Of a stretch of DNA of 64,000 nucleotides, positions 44,026 through 54,762 are shown in pieces. Source of the DNA: Candidatus Thiovulum stygium (GTDB taxonomy: Bacteria; Campylobacterota; Campylobacteria; Campylobacterales; Thiovulaceae). Below the pieces are notes generated by a model that saw nothing but the letters and a program-made list of their open reading frames with translations, searched no databases and was not told the DNA's origin. The position numbers and the translations under genes are program-made. How positions within the stretch are numbered: the stretch's first letter is position 1; each line of letters opens with the position of its first letter. The DNA is taken from assembly GCA_021582295.1 (NCBI GenBank), contig CP091137.1, positions 274,970 to 338,969 on the forward strand. Reading direction: 5' to 3'.

Positions 44026-45042
44026 ATGTTAAAAAAGATAGTCGTTACAGCCTTTTTAGGCTCTTTATCACTTTTTGCAGGTGAAAAATTAACTGGTGCA
44101 GGTGCAACTTTTCCAGCTCCAGTTTATTATGATTGGGCTTATAATTATAAAAAGGCTACTAGTCATAAAGTTAATTATCAGTCAATCGGTTCTGGTGGAG
44201 GAATTGAACAAATTTCAAAACGAACAGTAGATTTTGGAGCAAGTGATGAACCTCTCGATATGGCAAAATTAGATAAAGAAAAGTTATTGCAATTTCCTGC
44301 TGTTATCGGTAGTATCGTAATTGTTCATAATATTGACGGTATTAAAGATGAAGAATTGAAACTTTCAAATTCTAATATTGCAGATATATTTTTAGGAAAA
44401 ATTACAAAATGGAATGATCCAAAAATTCTAGCTGATAATCCAAAATTAAATCTTCCTGATGAAAAAATTACTGTTGTTCGACGAAGCGATGGTTCTGGAA
44501 CAACTTATAATTTCTCTTATTTTTTAAGTGCTGTTTCTTCTGAATGGAAAAGTAAAGTTGGAACTGGTAAAAGTCTTGATTGGCCAATCGGTATTGGCGG
44601 AAAAGGTAATGAGGGTGTAACAAATTTTGTCAAACAGACTCCAAATTCAGTTGGCTATGTTGAAAATGCTTATAAACTTAGTAATAAATTAAGTGGTGCA
44701 ACTATTCAAACAGCTTCAGGCAAATGGGTAACAGCTCGAGAAGAAAATTTTAAATCTGCTGCGGCAAATGCAAATTGGGATTCAAATAATCATTTTTATC
44801 AGATTTTAGCTCTTCAAAAAGGTGATACTAGTTATCCGATTGTTGCAGCTACATTTATATTATTACCACGAGAAAAAGTTGAAACTAACTTATTAGTTGT
44901 TGATTTTTATAATTACAGTTTTGAAAACGGTGATCAATCAGCCTCTAAACTTGGTTATGTTCCACTTCCAACAGAAACAAAAAATCTAATCAAATCATAT
45001 TGGAAACAAAATAATCTAACCCAAAATAATCTAACTAAATAA
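44026..45042 (+). CDS. pstS: Phosphate ABC transporter substrate-binding protein
   Basis: PstS binds phosphate in the periplasm for the Pst importer. The start at 44026 (MLKKIVVTAFLGSLSLFAGE, a signal peptide) is preferred to one 24 nt upstream because AAGGA lies in front of it. Ligand-site motifs: LTGAGATFPAPVYYDW, QSIGSGGGIEQI, VDFGASDEPLD, VVRRSDGSGTTYNF. The C-terminus has a near-duplicate QNNLTQNNLTK. First of pstS-C-A-B. Confidence 0.95.
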   Translation: MLKKIVVTAFLGSLSLFAGEKLTGAGATFPAPVYYDWAYNYKKATSHKVNYQSIGSGGGIEQISKRTVDFGASDEPLDMAKLDKEKLLQFPAVIGSIVIVHNIDGIKDEELKLSNSNIADIFLGKITKWNDPKILADNPKLNLPDEKITVVRRSDGSGTTYNFSYFLSAVSSEWKSKVGTGKSLDWPIGIGGKGNEGVTNFVKQTPNSVGYVENAYKLSNKLSGATIQTASGKWVTAREENFKSAAANANWDSNNHFYQILALQKGDTSYPIVAATFILLPREKVETNLLVVDFYNYSFENGDQSASKLGYVPLPTETKNLIKSYWKQNNLTQNNLTK

Positions 45043-45055
45043 ATATTAAGGCGAT

Positions 45056-45937
45056 ATGCACAATAGATATTCTTTAAAAGAGATGTTCTTTGAACATCTC
45101 ACTCGTTTTTCAGCAATTTTAGTTCTCTTCTTTTTATCTGCAATTTTTATTGTCCTCATTATTAAAGCTTATCCAGCAATTCACCATTTTGGTTTTTCAT
45201 TTATTACAGAGCAAAAATGGGCTCCAAATTTTGAACTTTTCGGAGGTCTTCCAGCAATATATGGATCATTTATTTCAACTTTAATAGCAATGCTTTTTGC
45301 GATTCCAGTAGCTATCGGAATAGCAATATTTTTAAGTGAAATAGCTCCTAAAAGTCTAAAATCACCAATAGGTGTTTCGATAGAACTTTTAGCAGCGATT
45401 CCGTCAGTTGTTTATGGAATGTGGGGACTTTTTTATTTAGCTCCATTTATGAGAGATGTTTTTGGAGGCAATGGACTCGGATTATTCACAGCTGGATTAA
45501 TTTTAGCAATTATGATACTTCCATTTATATCTGCGATTACTAGAGATGCATTAAATACAACACCAAAAATCTTAAAAGAGAGTGCTTATGCACTTGGTGC
45601 AACTCAATGGGATGTTATAAAAGATATAATGATTCCATATGCAAAAGCGGGAATCGTAGGTTCTGTTATTTTAGCTCTTGGTCGAGCCTTTGGTGAAACA
45701 ATGGCAGTAACATTTGTTATGGGAAATGCTCATCAGATTCCAAGTTCAATTTTTGAACCTGCAACAAGTATTCCATCAACACTCGCAAATGAATTTAGCG
45801 AAGTAGATAGTGAGTTATATTTATCTTCTTTATATTTATTAGCACTTATATTATTTATAATTAGTTTTATAATTATTGCCTTTGCTAAATTCTATTTCTT
45901 AAAAAATAGAGTAAAAAGAAAGAAAAGATTAGTATGA
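45056..45937 (+). CDS. pstC: Phosphate ABC transporter permease PstC
   Basis: A 293-aa integral membrane protein with six predicted helices. The first (LVLFFLSAIFIVLIIKAYPA) and the typical GFSFITEQKWAPNFELFGGL and PAIYGSFISTLIAMLFAIPV are PstC hallmarks, and the coupling loop has EAALGATQ-type sequence (ESAYALGATQWDVIKDIMIP). It is 13 nt after pstS and overlaps pstA by 4 nt (ATGA). Confidence 0.95.
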   Translation: MHNRYSLKEMFFEHLTRFSAILVLFFLSAIFIVLIIKAYPAIHHFGFSFITEQKWAPNFELFGGLPAIYGSFISTLIAMLFAIPVAIGIAIFLSEIAPKSLKSPIGVSIELLAAIPSVVYGMWGLFYLAPFMRDVFGGNGLGLFTAGLILAIMILPFISAITRDALNTTPKILKESAYALGATQWDVIKDIMIPYAKAGIVGSVILALGRAFGETMAVTFVMGNAHQIPSSIFEPATSIPSTLANEFSEVDSELYLSSLYLLALILFIISFIIIAFAKFYFLKNRVKRKKRLV

Positions 45938-46803
45938 CAGCTTCAACTAAAAGAAAAATAATAAATAAATTCATTTTATCGCTTTCAACTCTTTTTGCAA
46001 TTATTGGAGTAGCTTTTTTATTCTGGATTTTATTTATTTTATTAAAAAATGGATTATCAGCTCTTTCGTTAAATATGTTCATTGAAGATGGAGCACCTCC
46101 AGGATCAGATGGCGGACTTAGACATGCAATGGTCGGACAACTTATTTTGGCTATTGGCGCAACTCTTGTAGGAGTACCAATTGGAATTCTTGCTGGAACT
46201 TTTGTTCGAGAATATGGTAAAAAAAGTCCATTTGCCGACCTCATCAGAGATTTATCGGATATTATGATGTCTGCTCCTTCAATTGTTATTGGAACTTTCG
46301 TTTATGCTTTACTCGTAGCTCCAACAGGCGGTTTTAGTGGCTATGCTGGAATTACAGCACTTGCTATTATGATGGTTCCAATTATTTTAAGAACAACTGA
46401 TGATATGCTCGGACTTGTTCCAAATTCATTACGAGAAGCTGCAATTGCACTTGGAGCTCCAAAATATAAAATGATCAAAGATGTCGTTTATCGAGGTGCA
46501 AAAGTAGGTATTTTAACTGGTATTTTATTAGGAATAGCAAGAGTTGCTGGTGAAACAGCTCCACTTTTATTTACATCGTTTAATAGCAACTTCTTCGAAA
46601 CAGATTTAGCAGAACCGATCGCCTCTTTAACTGTTACCATGTTTAATTATGCAACTAGTCCATATGAAGATTGGCAAAGTCTCGGTTGGGGTGCTGCTTT
46701 AGTTTTAGCTGGTTTTGTTCTCGGTTTAAATATTCTTGGTAGAATCTGGCTCTCACTTAATCATATTACGAGAAAGAAAATTCTCAAAAAACGAAAACGA
46801 TAA
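45934..46803 (+). CDS. pstA: Phosphate ABC transporter permease PstA
   Basis: The 289-aa partner of PstC, with six helices. Motifs: [60 protein letters not shown], and the coupling loop [20 protein letters not shown]. It overlaps pstC by 4 nt; pstB starts 25 nt downstream. Confidence 0.95.
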   Translation: MTASTKRKIINKFILSLSTLFAIIGVAFLFWILFILLKNGLSALSLNMFIEDGAPPGSDGGLRHAMVGQLILAIGATLVGVPIGILAGTFVREYGKKSPFADLIRDLSDIMMSAPSIVIGTFVYALLVAPTGGFSGYAGITALAIMMVPIILRTTDDMLGLVPNSLREAAIALGAPKYKMIKDVVYRGAKVGILTGILLGIARVAGETAPLLFTSFNSNFFETDLAEPIASLTVTMFNYATSPYEDWQSLGWGAALVLAGFVLGLNILGRIWLSLNHITRKKILKKRKR

Positions 46804-46828
46804 AATAAAAAAAATAGGTATTTATATA

Positions 46829-47614
46829 ATGGCAACAGTAGATAAAATAAATGAAGAAATAGATCTAGAAGTTAAAAACTTTAGTTTTAGATATGCAGGA
46901 TCAGAGACAAATAGCTTAAAAAATGTCAGTTTGCCAATTGCCAAAAATAAAGTTACTGCTCTTATTGGTCCAAGTGGTTGTGGCAAAACAACACTTTTAA
47001 GATCACTTAATAGAATTCATGATTTATATCATGGCAATAAATATTTTGGTGAAATAAAATTTGAAGGTCATAATATTCTTGAAGAAGATGAAGATTTAAT
47101 TCATCTGAGAATTCGAATCGGAATGATTTTTCAAAAACCAACAGCTTTTCCAATGTCAATTTATGATAATGTCGCTTATGGCTTAAGACTTCAAGGAGTT
47201 AAAGACCATAAAACACTTGATATAAAAGTTGCTGAAGCTCTAAAAGGTGGTGCATTATTTGATGAGGTAAAAAATCGTCTTCACGATGATGCCGATTCGT
47301 TATCTGGCGGACAACAACAAAGATTATGTATCGCTAGAGCTATTGCCGTTGAACCTGAAATTTTATTATTTGACGAACCAACTTCTGCACTAGATCCTAT
47401 TTCTACAATAGCAATCGAAAGCTTAATTAAAAGTTTAAAAGATAAAGTTACGATCGTTATCGTTACACATAATATGCAACAAGCTCAACGAATTAGCGAT
47501 TACACTGCATTTATGTATCTTGGCGAACTTATAGAATTTGGCAAAACTTCAAAGATTTTCTCAAATCCTGATGAAGATTTAACAAAACAATATATTGGCG
47601 GTAAGTTTGGTTGA
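46829..47614 (+). CDS. pstB: Phosphate ABC transporter ATPase PstB
   Basis: The ATPase of the Pst importer, 261 aa. Walker A is in [20 protein letters not shown], the signature is [20 protein letters not shown], Walker B is [13 protein letters not shown], and the switch His is in [14 protein letters not shown]. The frame is open upstream to 46736, but the start at 46829 follows AATAGGTAT and gives normal length. A phoU gene, often next, is missing. Confidence 0.95.
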   Translation: MATVDKINEEIDLEVKNFSFRYAGSETNSLKNVSLPIAKNKVTALIGPSGCGKTTLLRSLNRIHDLYHGNKYFGEIKFEGHNILEEDEDLIHLRIRIGMIFQKPTAFPMSIYDNVAYGLRLQGVKDHKTLDIKVAEALKGGALFDEVKNRLHDDADSLSGGQQQRLCIARAIAVEPEILLFDEPTSALDPISTIAIESLIKSLKDKVTIVIVTHNMQQAQRISDYTAFMYLGELIEFGKTSKIFSNPDEDLTKQYIGGKFG

Positions 47615-47694
47615 TATTTTATTATTAAATATATAACTATTTTAATATAATTTTCTAAATTCTCTTTTCACTACTTTCACTACTTTTTAATTTT

Positions 47695-47715
47695 GGAACA
47701 GTTTTAAACTGTTCC
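47695..47715. terminator. Hairpin after the pst operon
   Basis: GGAACAGTTT-T-AAACTGTTCC is a near-perfect palindrome, 80 nt after pstB. It shares its arm with the hairpin after the glyQ operon. The rest of 47615-47870 shows no gene. Confidence 0.55.
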
Positions 47716-47870
47716 ATTCAAGTTACTTTCTGAAATATTTTTTATATCCAAATATCATAGACTATCTGAATCTTTGATAAAAATTTAGTTAAAATTTCCA
47801 AAATTTCGATAAATTTATAATATTTTATTTTTACGAAATTAATTATATATTTATATATGGATTAATAATT

Positions 47871-49169
47871 ATGAAAATAGCTAAAATTTTTCCTTTGGAA
47901 AATAGCAAATCAATTCATCGTCAATTCAGTGAAACTGAAATCGGTTCTGATAAGTCAATATCTCATCGTTCTGTTATGTTTGCTCTTTTGTCAAATGGCG
48001 AAAGCATAATCGAAAATTTTCTTGAAGCTGAAGATACTCAAAATTCGCTTAAAATCGTAGAAAAACTTGGTGCAAAAGTTACTCGAGAAAATGGCAAAAT
48101 TTTTATCGTTTCAGATGGTTTAGCAAAAGAGCCAGATGATATTCTCGATTGCGGAAATTCTGGAACTGGAATTAGACTTTTTTCGGGACTTTTATCCTCT
48201 CAAAAAGGTAGTTTCGTTTTAACTGGTGACAAATATTTGAGACGACGACCAATGAAACGAGTTACAAAACCGCTTCGAGATATTGGAGCTTTTCTTGATG
48301 GTCGTGATAATGGAAATTTAGCTCCTCTTTTTATTCGAGGAGGTAATATAAAAAGCTTTAATTATAAAAGTCCAATTGCATCTGCTCAAGTGAAATCAGC
48401 TTTAATTTTGGCTTCACTTTATGGTGATGAGGTCTCAACTTTTGAAGAGCCTGAACTTTCAAGAGATCACACTGAACGAATGCTTCGTGGAATGGGTGTC
48501 GAAATTAAAAATATCTCTGAAACCAAAATCGAAATCACTCCAATTTCAAAACCGCTTCAACCAATTCAGATAAAAGTTCCAACTGATCCATCAAGTGCTT
48601 TCTTTTTTGCTGTTGCAACTGCAATTATTCCAAATTCTAAAGCTGTTTTTACTAATATGCTTTTAAATAAAACTAGAATTGAAGCCTATAAAATTTTAAA
48701 AAAAATGGGTGCAAAAATTAAATTTATTGTTCGTGAAAGCAAATATGAAGATATCGGCGATATCGTTGTTGAATCTGGCGAATTAAATGGTGTTGAAATT
48801 TCAGAAAATATCTCATGGTTAATCGATGAAATTCCAGCTCTTGCAATTGCAATGAGTCTCTCAAAAGGTAAAAGTATTATTAAAAATGCTGAAGAACTTA
48901 GAGTTAAAGAGAGTGATCGAATTTCGGCTGTTGTTAAAAATTTAAGAAATTGTAATATTGAAGTTGAAGAATTTAAAGATGGTTTTGCTGTTACAGGCGG
49001 AATTTTGCAACCCGCTGTTATTGACTCTTTTGGTGATCACAGAATCGCAATGAGTTTCTCGATTGCAGGTTTAATTTGTGGAATGCGAGTTGAAGATATC
49101 GAAGGTGTCAATACTTCATTTCCAAACTTTTTTAATATTCTTTCTGAATTTACAAAAGTAGAATTATAA
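47871..49169 (+). CDS. aroA: 3-phosphoshikimate 1-carboxyvinyltransferase (EPSP synthase)
   Basis: AroA joins PEP and shikimate 3-phosphate in aromatic amino acid synthesis. The 432-aa protein shows the substrate-binding [68 protein letters not shown] and [11 protein letters not shown] motifs. The SNGE and NSGTGIR forms resemble class II, glyphosate-tolerant-type enzymes, though this is inference from motifs. queC begins 3 nt downstream. Confidence 0.95.
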   Translation: MKIAKIFPLENSKSIHRQFSETEIGSDKSISHRSVMFALLSNGESIIENFLEAEDTQNSLKIVEKLGAKVTRENGKIFIVSDGLAKEPDDILDCGNSGTGIRLFSGLLSSQKGSFVLTGDKYLRRRPMKRVTKPLRDIGAFLDGRDNGNLAPLFIRGGNIKSFNYKSPIASAQVKSALILASLYGDEVSTFEEPELSRDHTERMLRGMGVEIKNISETKIEITPISKPLQPIQIKVPTDPSSAFFFAVATAIIPNSKAVFTNMLLNKTRIEAYKILKKMGAKIKFIVRESKYEDIGDIVVESGELNGVEISENISWLIDEIPALAIAMSLSKGKSIIKNAEELRVKESDRISAVVKNLRNCNIEVEEFKDGFAVTGGILQPAVIDSFGDHRIAMSFSIAGLICGMRVEDIEGVNTSFPNFFNILSEFTKVEL

Positions 49170-49172
49170 AAT

Positions 49173-49843
49173 ATGCAAAAAATTATAACTGTTCTTAGTG
49201 GTGGAATGGATAGTTCATTAACTGCTTATAAAATGCGAGAATCTGGTTATGAAATTATTCCGCTTCATTTTTCTTATGGACAACGAACTGCAAATCGAGA
49301 ATTAAAAGCATTTAATGATATTGCGGATTCACTTGAAGTAAAAAAAAGATATCACTTGCAATTGCCATTTTTTCTCAAATTGGAATTGGAATTACATCAC
49401 TAATTGATAATTCTTTGAAATTAAATGAAAATGGTGTTGATCATTCGAAGATTCCTAATAGTTATGTTCCTTTTAGAAATGGAATTATGTTGGCAATTGC
49501 TGGAGCAGTTGCTGAAAAAGAGAGTGCAATTGGTATTGCAATTGGTGTCGTTGAAGATGATTCTAGCGGTTATCCAGATTGTCGAGAAGAATTTATTTCG
49601 ACATTTGAAAAAAGTTTGTATCTCGGAACAAAAGCTGGAAATATAAAAATTTTTCGACCATTAGTTAATTTACAAAAGAGTCAAATCGTATCTGAAGCTA
49701 TAAAATTAAAAGTACCATTATATTTAACTTGGAGTTGTTATCAACAAGAAAATAAAGCTTGTGGGGTTTGTGATAGTTGCAGATTGAGATTAAATGGTTT
49801 TAAAATAGCAGGTGAAAAAGATCCTATTTTATATATAAATTAA
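49173..49843 (+). CDS. queC: 7-cyano-7-deazaguanine synthase, one-base frameshift
   Basis: QueC makes preQ0, the precursor of the tRNA base queuosine. The N-terminal PP-loop is VLSGGMDSSLTAYKMRESGY. The frame stops at 49403, but with one extra T in the T6 run at 49368-49373 it continues FFSQIGIGITSLIDNSLKLN into SYVPFRNGIMLAIAGAVAEK, DCREEFISTFEKSL and the zinc site CYQQENKACGVCDSCRLR. Total length (about 224 aa) is normal for the family. Confidence 0.88.
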
Positions 49844-49849
49844 TTTATT

Positions 49850-49893
49850 AACCTCATCGCAAAATATAAAAAAAATATAGTTCTGATGAGGTT
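49850..49893. terminator. Bidirectional terminator made of an inverted GATGAGGT pair
   Basis: TAACCTCATC and GATGAGGTTA form a 10-bp stem between the convergent genes queC and thiC. A T-rich tract follows on the plus strand (ATTTTTTTAATTTT). The arms are exact copies of the over-represented octamer, with conserved flanks. Confidence 0.75.
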
Positions 49894-49929
49894 AATAATA
49901 TAAAATTTTTTTAATTTTAATAAATAGAT

Positions 49930-51303
49930 CTAATTTCCAACTTCGTCGATAATTTTTTGAATAGCTTCACTATTTTCCATGATATTTTGAGTTATTTTAT
50001 AAGCACAAAATTTTGGACCACACATTGAACAGAATTCAGCCTCTTTAAAAACATCTTGAGGCAATGTCTCATCATGATATTCTCTAGCTCGATCAGGATC
50101 AAGTGCAAGTTCAAATTGACGATTCCAATCAAATTTATAACGAGCATCGCTCATTTCATCATCAATATCTCTAGCACCTTTTCTACCTCGAGCAATATCA
50201 GAAGCATGTGCTGCGATTTTATAGGCAATTATTCCTTCGCGAACATCATTGGCATTTGGCAAACCTAAATGTTCTTTCGGAGTAACATAACATAACATAC
50301 TTGCTCCTTTCCAACCTGCAACAGAAGCCCCAATTGCTGAAGAAATATGATCATAACCAGCTGCAATATCAGTAACAAGAGGTCCTAAAACATAAAATGG
50401 AGCATCATGACAATATTCTCGTTCGAGTTTCATATTTCGTTCGATTTGATTCAGTGGCACATGTCCAGGACCTTCGATCATAACTTGAACATCTTTTGCC
50501 CAAGCTCTTAAAGTTAAATCTCCAAGAACTTTCAATTCGCCAAGTTGAGCTTCATCACTTGCATCAGCTAAAGCACCTGGTCTCAAAGAATCACCAAGTG
50601 AAAGTGAAACATCATATTTTCTACAAATATCTAAAATATCATCAAAAGCAGTATAAAATGGATTTTCTCGATGATAATGTAACATCCAAGAAGCCATTAA
50701 ACTTCCACCACGACTTACGATTCCCATTTTTCTTTTTGAGACTTCAGGCATCATTCTTAATAAAAAACCAGCATGAATCGTAAAATAGCTAACTCCTTGT
50801 TTAGCTTGTCGTTCGATAACTTCGAGCATTTTTTCGATAGTTAAATTTTCGATTTTATTGCCAACATCATGAAGAATTTGATACATTGGAACAGTTCCGA
50901 TTGGAACACTACTAGCATGAATAACAGCTTCACGAATTTTGTCAAGATTTCCGCCAGTCGATAAATCCATAATCGTATCAGCACCATATTTTTGAGAAAT
51001 TAGAGCTTTTTCAACTTCACCATTTATGTCACTAGCAAGTGCAGAAGAGCCAATATTAGAATTAATTTTACATTTTGTAGCTAAACCGATAGCCATAGGT
51101 TTAAGATTAATATGATTAATATTAGCTGGAATAATCATTCTTCCTCGAGCTATTTCACTGCGAATAAATTCAGCAGTTAAACCTTCAATTTCAGCTACAT
51201 ATCTCATTTCGCCTGTGATTTCGCCCCGTTTGGCATAGAACATTTGAGTTCTCACAGAATCGTTTTGACGAGATTCAAACCACTCTTTTCTCATATTTTC
51301 CAT
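49930..51303 (-). CDS. thiC: Phosphomethylpyrimidine synthase ThiC
   Basis: ThiC is the radical-SAM enzyme that makes the pyrimidine half of thiamine from AIR. The start at 51303 ([20 protein letters not shown]) is preferred because an upstream GTG lies inside the Shine-Dalgarno AAAAGGTG. Hallmarks: [66 protein letters not shown] and the cluster-binding C-terminus CSMCGPKFC. About 457 aa, shorter at the N-terminus than the E. coli form, as in the short ThiC class. No TPP riboswitch is seen upstream. Confidence 0.94.
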   Translation of the reverse strand: MENMRKEWFESRQNDSVRTQMFYAKRGEITGEMRYVAEIEGLTAEFIRSEIARGRMIIPANINHINLKPMAIGLATKCKINSNIGSSALASDINGEVEKALISQKYGADTIMDLSTGGNLDKIREAVIHASSVPIGTVPMYQILHDVGNKIENLTIEKMLEVIERQAKQGVSYFTIHAGFLLRMMPEVSKRKMGIVSRGGSLMASWMLHYHRENPFYTAFDDILDICRKYDVSLSLGDSLRPGALADASDEAQLGELKVLGDLTLRAWAKDVQVMIEGPGHVPLNQIERNMKLEREYCHDAPFYVLGPLVTDIAAGYDHISSAIGASVAGWKGASMLCYVTPKEHLGLPNANDVREGIIAYKIAAHASDIARGRKGARDIDDEMSDARYKFDWNRQFELALDPDRAREYHDETLPQDVFKEAEFCSMCGPKFCAYKITQNIMENSEAIQKIIDEVGN

Positions 51304-51552
51304 TGCAGAAATCACCTTTTAAAGAACTTTGAATTTTTGAAATTTTATCGAGAATCAATATTTTTAAAATTTTATATTTACTGAGTTGCAAAAAGGCTTA
51401 TAAATTTTATATATTTACTAAGTTTAATTTAAGTCATTTAAATATATATTATTAATAATTTAGTTTGCATGATTTTATATTAAATTTTATATTTAATATT
51501 TATAAGTATTTCGTCATGATATAAACATGACGAACAAAACGATGAGGTTGTT

Positions 51553-52536
51553 TTATTGATTTAAAACTTCACTTGATTCTTCAATTACCTCTAATAGTTC
51601 ATCTCGAGAATAATCGTCATCAAGAAATTTTATAAATTTACTGAAATTTGAAGATAATAAATCTTCGCCAAATGTTTTATATATAAATTCTATTCCACTT
51701 TCAACTAATATCGTTGGACTTATATCCATAAATGAAATAATATGATCTGTATCTATATCATTATGAATTAATTCCGCTTGTTCATTATTTCTTAAAATAA
51801 AAAGTGGGACAAATTCAAAATATTTATTTTGATATAAATATTCACTATGCTTATAAATATTATTTCCATAAATACCACTTGCATGATCACCATGAATAAA
51901 TACAGTTGTATTATTTAAATCTATTGTTTCCAAAAATTTTTTTATCTGATTATCAACATATTGAATAACATTAAAATATCTTTTAACTTTTTCGTTTTTA
52001 ATAGTCTCAAATTTATCATTTTTATAATCCATAAAAATAAAAGGTTCGTGCGAACTCATTGTAATAATATGTAAAAAATATGGCTTATTTATATTATTTG
52101 TTTTTATATAAGAACTTACAAAATTAAAAAGGTCTTCATCAGTTGCTCCCCAAAATTTTTCTTTTAGATTCATTTCATGTAAGCCAAAAAAATTATCATA
52201 ACCCATTTTTTTATAACTATGTCCGCGATTATAAAATTTTGAATCATTGTTATGAAAAGCAAGAGTTAAATAACCTGCATTGTGTAAAAGTTTGACAAAT
52301 GAGTTTTCAAATTTATAATATGTTGATTTTATCGCTGGAGTATTCACTAAAGGATAAGTATTATTAATAATAGAAAATTCACTATCTGATGTTCCACCCC
52401 CGAGATGGTAACTCATTGCATATTTAAAATATATAGCTTTTTTAGTTAAGCTATTCAAATACTTTGTTACTTCTTCATTATTATATATATAATTAATAAT
52501 ACTAGCATCTAAAGCTTCAACTTGAATTACGATAAT
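51553..52536 (-). CDS. LtaS-like phosphoglycerol transferase, catalytic domain (3' part)
   Basis: The sulfatase-fold domain of a lipoteichoic-acid-synthase-like enzyme, which in Gram-negatives adds phosphoglycerol to periplasmic glucans or surface lipids. In frame after the break it reads NIIVIQVEALDASIINYIYN, where the Glu binds metal, then the nucleophile Thr in YHLGGGTSDSEF, FHNNDSKFYNRG, and TTVFIHGDHASGIYG. It continues the membrane part at 52527-53195; one base is missing in the T7 run at 52538-52544 (coding A7). Confidence 0.82.
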   Translation of the reverse strand: MIVIQVEALDASIINYIYNNEEVTKYLNSLTKKAIYFKYAMSYHLGGGTSDSEFSIINNTYPLVNTPAIKSTYYKFENSFVKLLHNAGYLTLAFHNNDSKFYNRGHSYKKMGYDNFFGLHEMNLKEKFWGATDEDLFNFVSSYIKTNNINKPYFLHIITMSSHEPFIFMDYKNDKFETIKNEKVKRYFNVIQYVDNQIKKFLETIDLNNTTVFIHGDHASGIYGNNIYKHSEYLYQNKYFEFVPLFILRNNEQAELIHNDIDTDHIISFMDISPTILVESGIEFIYKTFGEDLLSSNFSKFIKFLDDDYSRDELLEVIEESSEVLNQ

Positions 52537-53195
52537 ATTTTTTTAGCTTTTACAACACCATTTAAATTTTTAACTTCTAAAACATCACCATATTTAAATT
52601 CTATTTTTGAAGTATCAGTTAATTTCCAATCAGTTATCTGAAGTGCAAAAAGTCCAAATTTTTGAATTATTTCAATAATTCCAGCCCATTTATCTTGAAA
52701 AATATGATAAGGACTATTTTTATTATAAATACTAGTTGATATTAAACTAATAAATATAATAATTGGCATTAAGATTTGAAATTTATAATTTGATTGTAAT
52801 TTTATATCATGTTGTTTATAAAAAATATATATAATAATTGGAAGATCAATTAAAACTAAAAGTTGTTCAAAATATAAAGGAATTGCTAAATTTGAGACAA
52901 CTTCACCACCTTCAGAGATATTTCCAATAAGATTCCCAATATATAAATAGTTATGAAAATATTGAAAATAAGTTATATTTCCTAAATAATAAATTGTTTG
53001 CAATATAAAAAAAATAGCTAAAAATAAATATTTGTATTTTGTTCTAAAAATTATAAAAAAAGATATAGTTGTAAGTGATAAAGTTAATATAAAGTTATAA
53101 CTTAAGTTTAAAATATTAAAACCATTAAATGCAAACATGTATGTCAATAATAGTTGTTTTAATGAATTTGCAAATATAAATATATAAAATATCAA
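52527..53195 (-). CDS. LtaS-like phosphoglycerol transferase, membrane part (5' part)
   Basis: The frame opens MIFYIFIFANSLKQLLLTYM and contains about five hydrophobic helices (FILTLSLTTISFFIIF, YLFLAIFFILQTIYYLGN, LLVLIDLPIIIYIFY, ILMPIIIFISLISTSIY), followed by the short periplasmic link DKWAGIIEIIQKFGLFALQI. It ends VKAKKILS at the homopolymer frameshift that separates it from the catalytic domain. With the break repaired the protein (51553-53195) would be about 547 aa, typical of LtaS-like enzymes. Confidence 0.8.
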   Translation of the reverse strand: MIFYIFIFANSLKQLLLTYMFAFNGFNILNLSYNFILTLSLTTISFFIIFRTKYKYLFLAIFFILQTIYYLGNITYFQYFHNYLYIGNLIGNISEGGEVVSNLAIPLYFEQLLVLIDLPIIIYIFYKQHDIKLQSNYKFQILMPIIIFISLISTSIYNKNSPYHIFQDKWAGIIEIIQKFGLFALQITDWKLTDTSKIEFKYGDVLEVKNLNGVVKAKKILS

Positions 53196-53354
53196 ATTTT
53201 TAAAAGCCTTTCTGATTTAAATTCTTAAATTTTATCGTAAAATTATCGATGAGGTAACTATTTCTGATAGTTTAAAATCTGGTTATATTTTTATTCCGAT
53301 GGCATAATCGAAGTGAAAATATATAAAACTTAATTTATATAAAATTTAATTAAA

Positions 53355-54030
53355 TTATAAACCTTCAACAAGAGAAGTAATAAATATTTTTTTTACAGTT
53401 TGTAAATATTCTACTCGTATATTTATAATATTTTTAAAAAGTTCTTTTGAAATATCAGTTTGAAGTTGATATTCTTCAAATAATGAATTATATTCAGCAT
53501 AAATCTTTAATTTATCAAGTTCGTGTTTATAATAAATAGTAAAAACATCAAGACAATATATATCTAAAGGAGCAATATTATTTGCTATATCTTCAACAAA
53601 ACTTTTAAAAAGAGATATATCAAATCCAAGTTCGATAACTAACTCTTCAATTCGTTTTTTTCTCTGTTTTGAATAGCAATAATATCGCCTATATTTATAT
53701 ATTTATAGGCAATATTAGAAGATGATGTGATTTGTTGAGAATAAGCCAAATATTCATCTATTAAAAAAGATAATAGATCAGTCTCTTTACTTAAAAGAGC
53801 CTTTTTAGATGAGATTTCAAAATTAAATTTTGCAGTTTCACAACCACCTTTTTCATTTGAAGGAATTGATATATTTATTGCAATCGTATTATTAAAACTT
53901 TTATTTTCTCGATAAGAAATATTTTCTCGTTTATATGTGCAAGATTCTATATATGATATTTTAGAACCAGAAAATAGAGTTTCGGAAGCTAATAATAGTC
54001 CAAAAAAGATGTTAAAGTTAATTTTTCCAA
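53355..54030 (-). pseudogene. Exported helical protein, split by two homopolymer frameshifts
   Basis: No single long frame shows it, but the pieces join well. A TTG at 54030 with AAAGGAA upstream starts MEKLTLTSF; with one more T in the next run it continues FGLLLASETLFSGSKISYIE, a signal peptide. The middle is KGGCETAKFNFEISSKKALL, LLSFLIDEYLAYSQQ and YKYINIGDIIAIQNREKN. A second missing base (T7 at 53655-53661) leads into RIEELVIELGFDISLFKSFV and LFKNIINIRVEYLQTVKKIF, stop at 53355. The pattern of paired helices with EYLQTVKK at the end suggests a TolC-family-like or OEP-like exported protein, but this is tentative. Confidence 0.6.
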
Positions 54031-54131
54031 ATTTGATTCCTTTAATTTTTTATTTTTTTTATTTTAACAGATTTATTTTAGAAACTTGAAAATTCATGTC
54101 AAAATAGCAAAAAAAGATAGAAAGCTTCAAA

Positions 54132-54356
54132 GTGAGAGAGATAGACATTTTTTATTTAAAAGATCATCTTTTAGAGATAAACAACATAGAAAAGGGTGAT
54201 ATTCTTTTGACTAAAAGAAATAAACCCTATGCAATTATCTTGCCGTATCGTTATTATCTTGATTTAAGTGGCATCAAAAAATTAGATCAAGAAGAAAAAT
54301 TAAATATTCTTAAAAGACTTAAACAAAGTTTAAATCTCGAGGTTAATAATGTTTAA
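54132..54356 (+). CDS. Phd/YefM-type antitoxin
   Basis: A GTG-started 74-aa protein. GDILLTKRNKPYAIILPYRY followed by YLDLS is the usual Phd/YefM core, in which the antitoxin binds its own promoter; the C-terminal helix (EEKLNILKRLKQSLNLEVNN) would neutralise the toxin. It overlaps the PIN gene by 8 nt, as in most such pairs. Confidence 0.7.
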   Translation: MREIDIFYLKDHLLEINNIEKGDILLTKRNKPYAIILPYRYYLDLSGIKKLDQEEKLNILKRLKQSLNLEVNNV

Positions 54357-54762
54357 AGAAAAACGAGTTTTTATAGATTATAATGTAATTATAGATTTAG
54401 TTAATATTAATAATGATAACTTTAATAATGAAAAATTTGATTCTATTGTGGATTTAATTAATAATGATTACAAAATCTTAATTAGTTCTGAAATTATTTT
54501 CTTTATTTACCATTTTTTAGGCAAACATGAAGATCAAGATTGGTTAATTACAAAACTAAAAGAACTTATAATTTTATTTGAAATAGTTTCTGTTGATAAA
54601 CATATTATTTTTAAAGCTCTTGAATCTGTTGAGAGACATAATGCAAATTTTGAGTATAAAGTTCAATATTTAACTGCACTTAGTTATGACTGCGAACTTT
54701 TTATTACGAATAGCAAAAATAAACTTGGCACAATGTCATCAATTGAGGTTATTGAATTATGA
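54349..54762 (+). CDS. PIN-domain toxin-like ribonuclease
   Basis: The 137-aa protein has the PIN layout: first acidic residue in VFIDYNVIIDLVN, middle acidic region (LISSEIIFFIYHFLGKHED), and the C-terminal YDCELFITNSKNKLG with the conserved TNS. Such toxins cleave RNA. The Asp of the third motif is replaced by YDCE-type spacing, so activity is not certain. Overlaps the antitoxin gene upstream and fliI downstream (ATGA). Confidence 0.78.
   Translation: MFKEKRVFIDYNVIIDLVNINNDNFNNEKFDSIVDLINNDYKILISSEIIFFIYHFLGKHEDQDWLITKLKELIILFEIVSVDKHIIFKALESVERHNANFEYKVQYLTALSYDCELFITNSKNKLGTMSSIEVIEL

Noticed and set aside
51304-51420. TPP riboswitch upstream of thiC
   Set aside because: The leader is AT-rich with none of the conserved thi-box sequence, and the start codon is only a few bases after a plain Shine-Dalgarno.
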